Made by a program: the position numbers and the translations under genes
The notes under the pieces: generated by a model
Databases searched by the model: none
Told to the model about the DNA's origin: nothing
What the model saw: only the letters and a program-made list of their open reading frames with translations
Assembly (NCBI GenBank): GCA_900556015.1
Contig: USNH01000069.1
Coordinates: 1 to 5,708 of the forward strand
Length of the DNA stretch: 5,708 nt
Reading direction: 5' to 3'
Source: an uncultured Eubacteriales bacterium
GTDB lineage: Bacteria; Bacillota_A; Clostridia; Oscillospirales; Oscillospiraceae
In this document: one piece after another, positions 5,679 to 5,708 of the stretch
How positions within the stretch are numbered: position 1 is the stretch's first letter
How the letters are laid out: every line of letters begins with the position of its first letter

Positions 5679-5708
5679 TAAAGTTGCGATTTTTTCCGCG
5701 AAATGTGT
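5646..5708. other. Intergenic region after proA, to the window edge
   Basis: Apart from the duplicated proA tail, this stretch is AT-richer than the genes and contains a run of six Ts (5690-5695) between GCGA and CCGCG. GCGGA (5661-5665) could pair with TCCGC (5695-5699) over a long loop, too weak to call a terminator. No start codon with a ribosome site is visible. The proBA terminator or a next gene would lie beyond the edge. Confidence 0.5.

Noticed and set aside
5655..5700. Intrinsic terminator of proBA using the T-run at 5690-5695
   Set aside because: No stable stem directly precedes the Ts. The only pairing, GCGGA with TCCGC, has a loop of about 29 nt and overlaps the T-run.

Overview
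The window reads as a chromosomal segment from a GC-rich member of the Clostridia. A gut Oscillospirales (Oscillibacter/Flavonifractor-like) organism is my best guess. The signs are GC-heavy codon third positions, AGGAGG-type ribosome sites, a Firmicutes-style YtrA-type GntR/ABC operon, and a palindromic intergenic repeat beginning CTGTCATTGCGA. No database was available, so the taxonomy is inference.

Layout. (1) Positions 2-64 hold the last 20 codons of an unrecognised + strand gene. (2) Positions 65-334 (270 nt) are non-coding and repeat-dense. They carry two identical 28-nt hairpin sequences flanking a roughly 140-nt MITE-like palindromic element. The outer halves of the two hairpins together reconstitute one bidirectional terminator that the element appears to have split. 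(3) Positions 335-3444 on the - strand are a three-gene overlapping operon, transcribed right to left: a YtrA-type GntR repressor (121 aa), an ABC ATPase (299 aa), and a large ABC-2-type permease (625 aa from the start I prefer) with nine predicted membrane segments and a soluble C-terminal domain of about 245 residues. (4) Positions 3445-3602 are a divergent promoter region. The repressor operon has a near-consensus promoter (TTGACA, 17 nt, TATATT) whose start site lies under an AGTGTA-13-TACACT inverted repeat, the operator described for Bacillus subtilis YtrA. (5) Positions 3603-5645 on the + strand are proB and proA, 3 nt apart, encoding the first two steps of proline synthesis from glutamate. 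ProB is the short form without a PUA domain. (6) Positions 5646-5708 contain a second, diverged copy of the proA 3' end and then an AT-rich stretch to the window edge.

How they work together. The GntR/ATPase/permease set looks like a self-repressed transporter induced by a ligand or envelope stress, with the repressor sitting on its own promoter. ProB and ProA convert glutamate to glutamate-5-semialdehyde, which cyclises to pyrroline-5-carboxylate; the final enzyme, ProC, is not in the window. The two operons share only the divergent intergenic region. I see no wholly new system. The most unusual items are the interrupted terminator with its MITE-like insert, and the duplicated proA tail that differs from the real tail only by synonymous changes.
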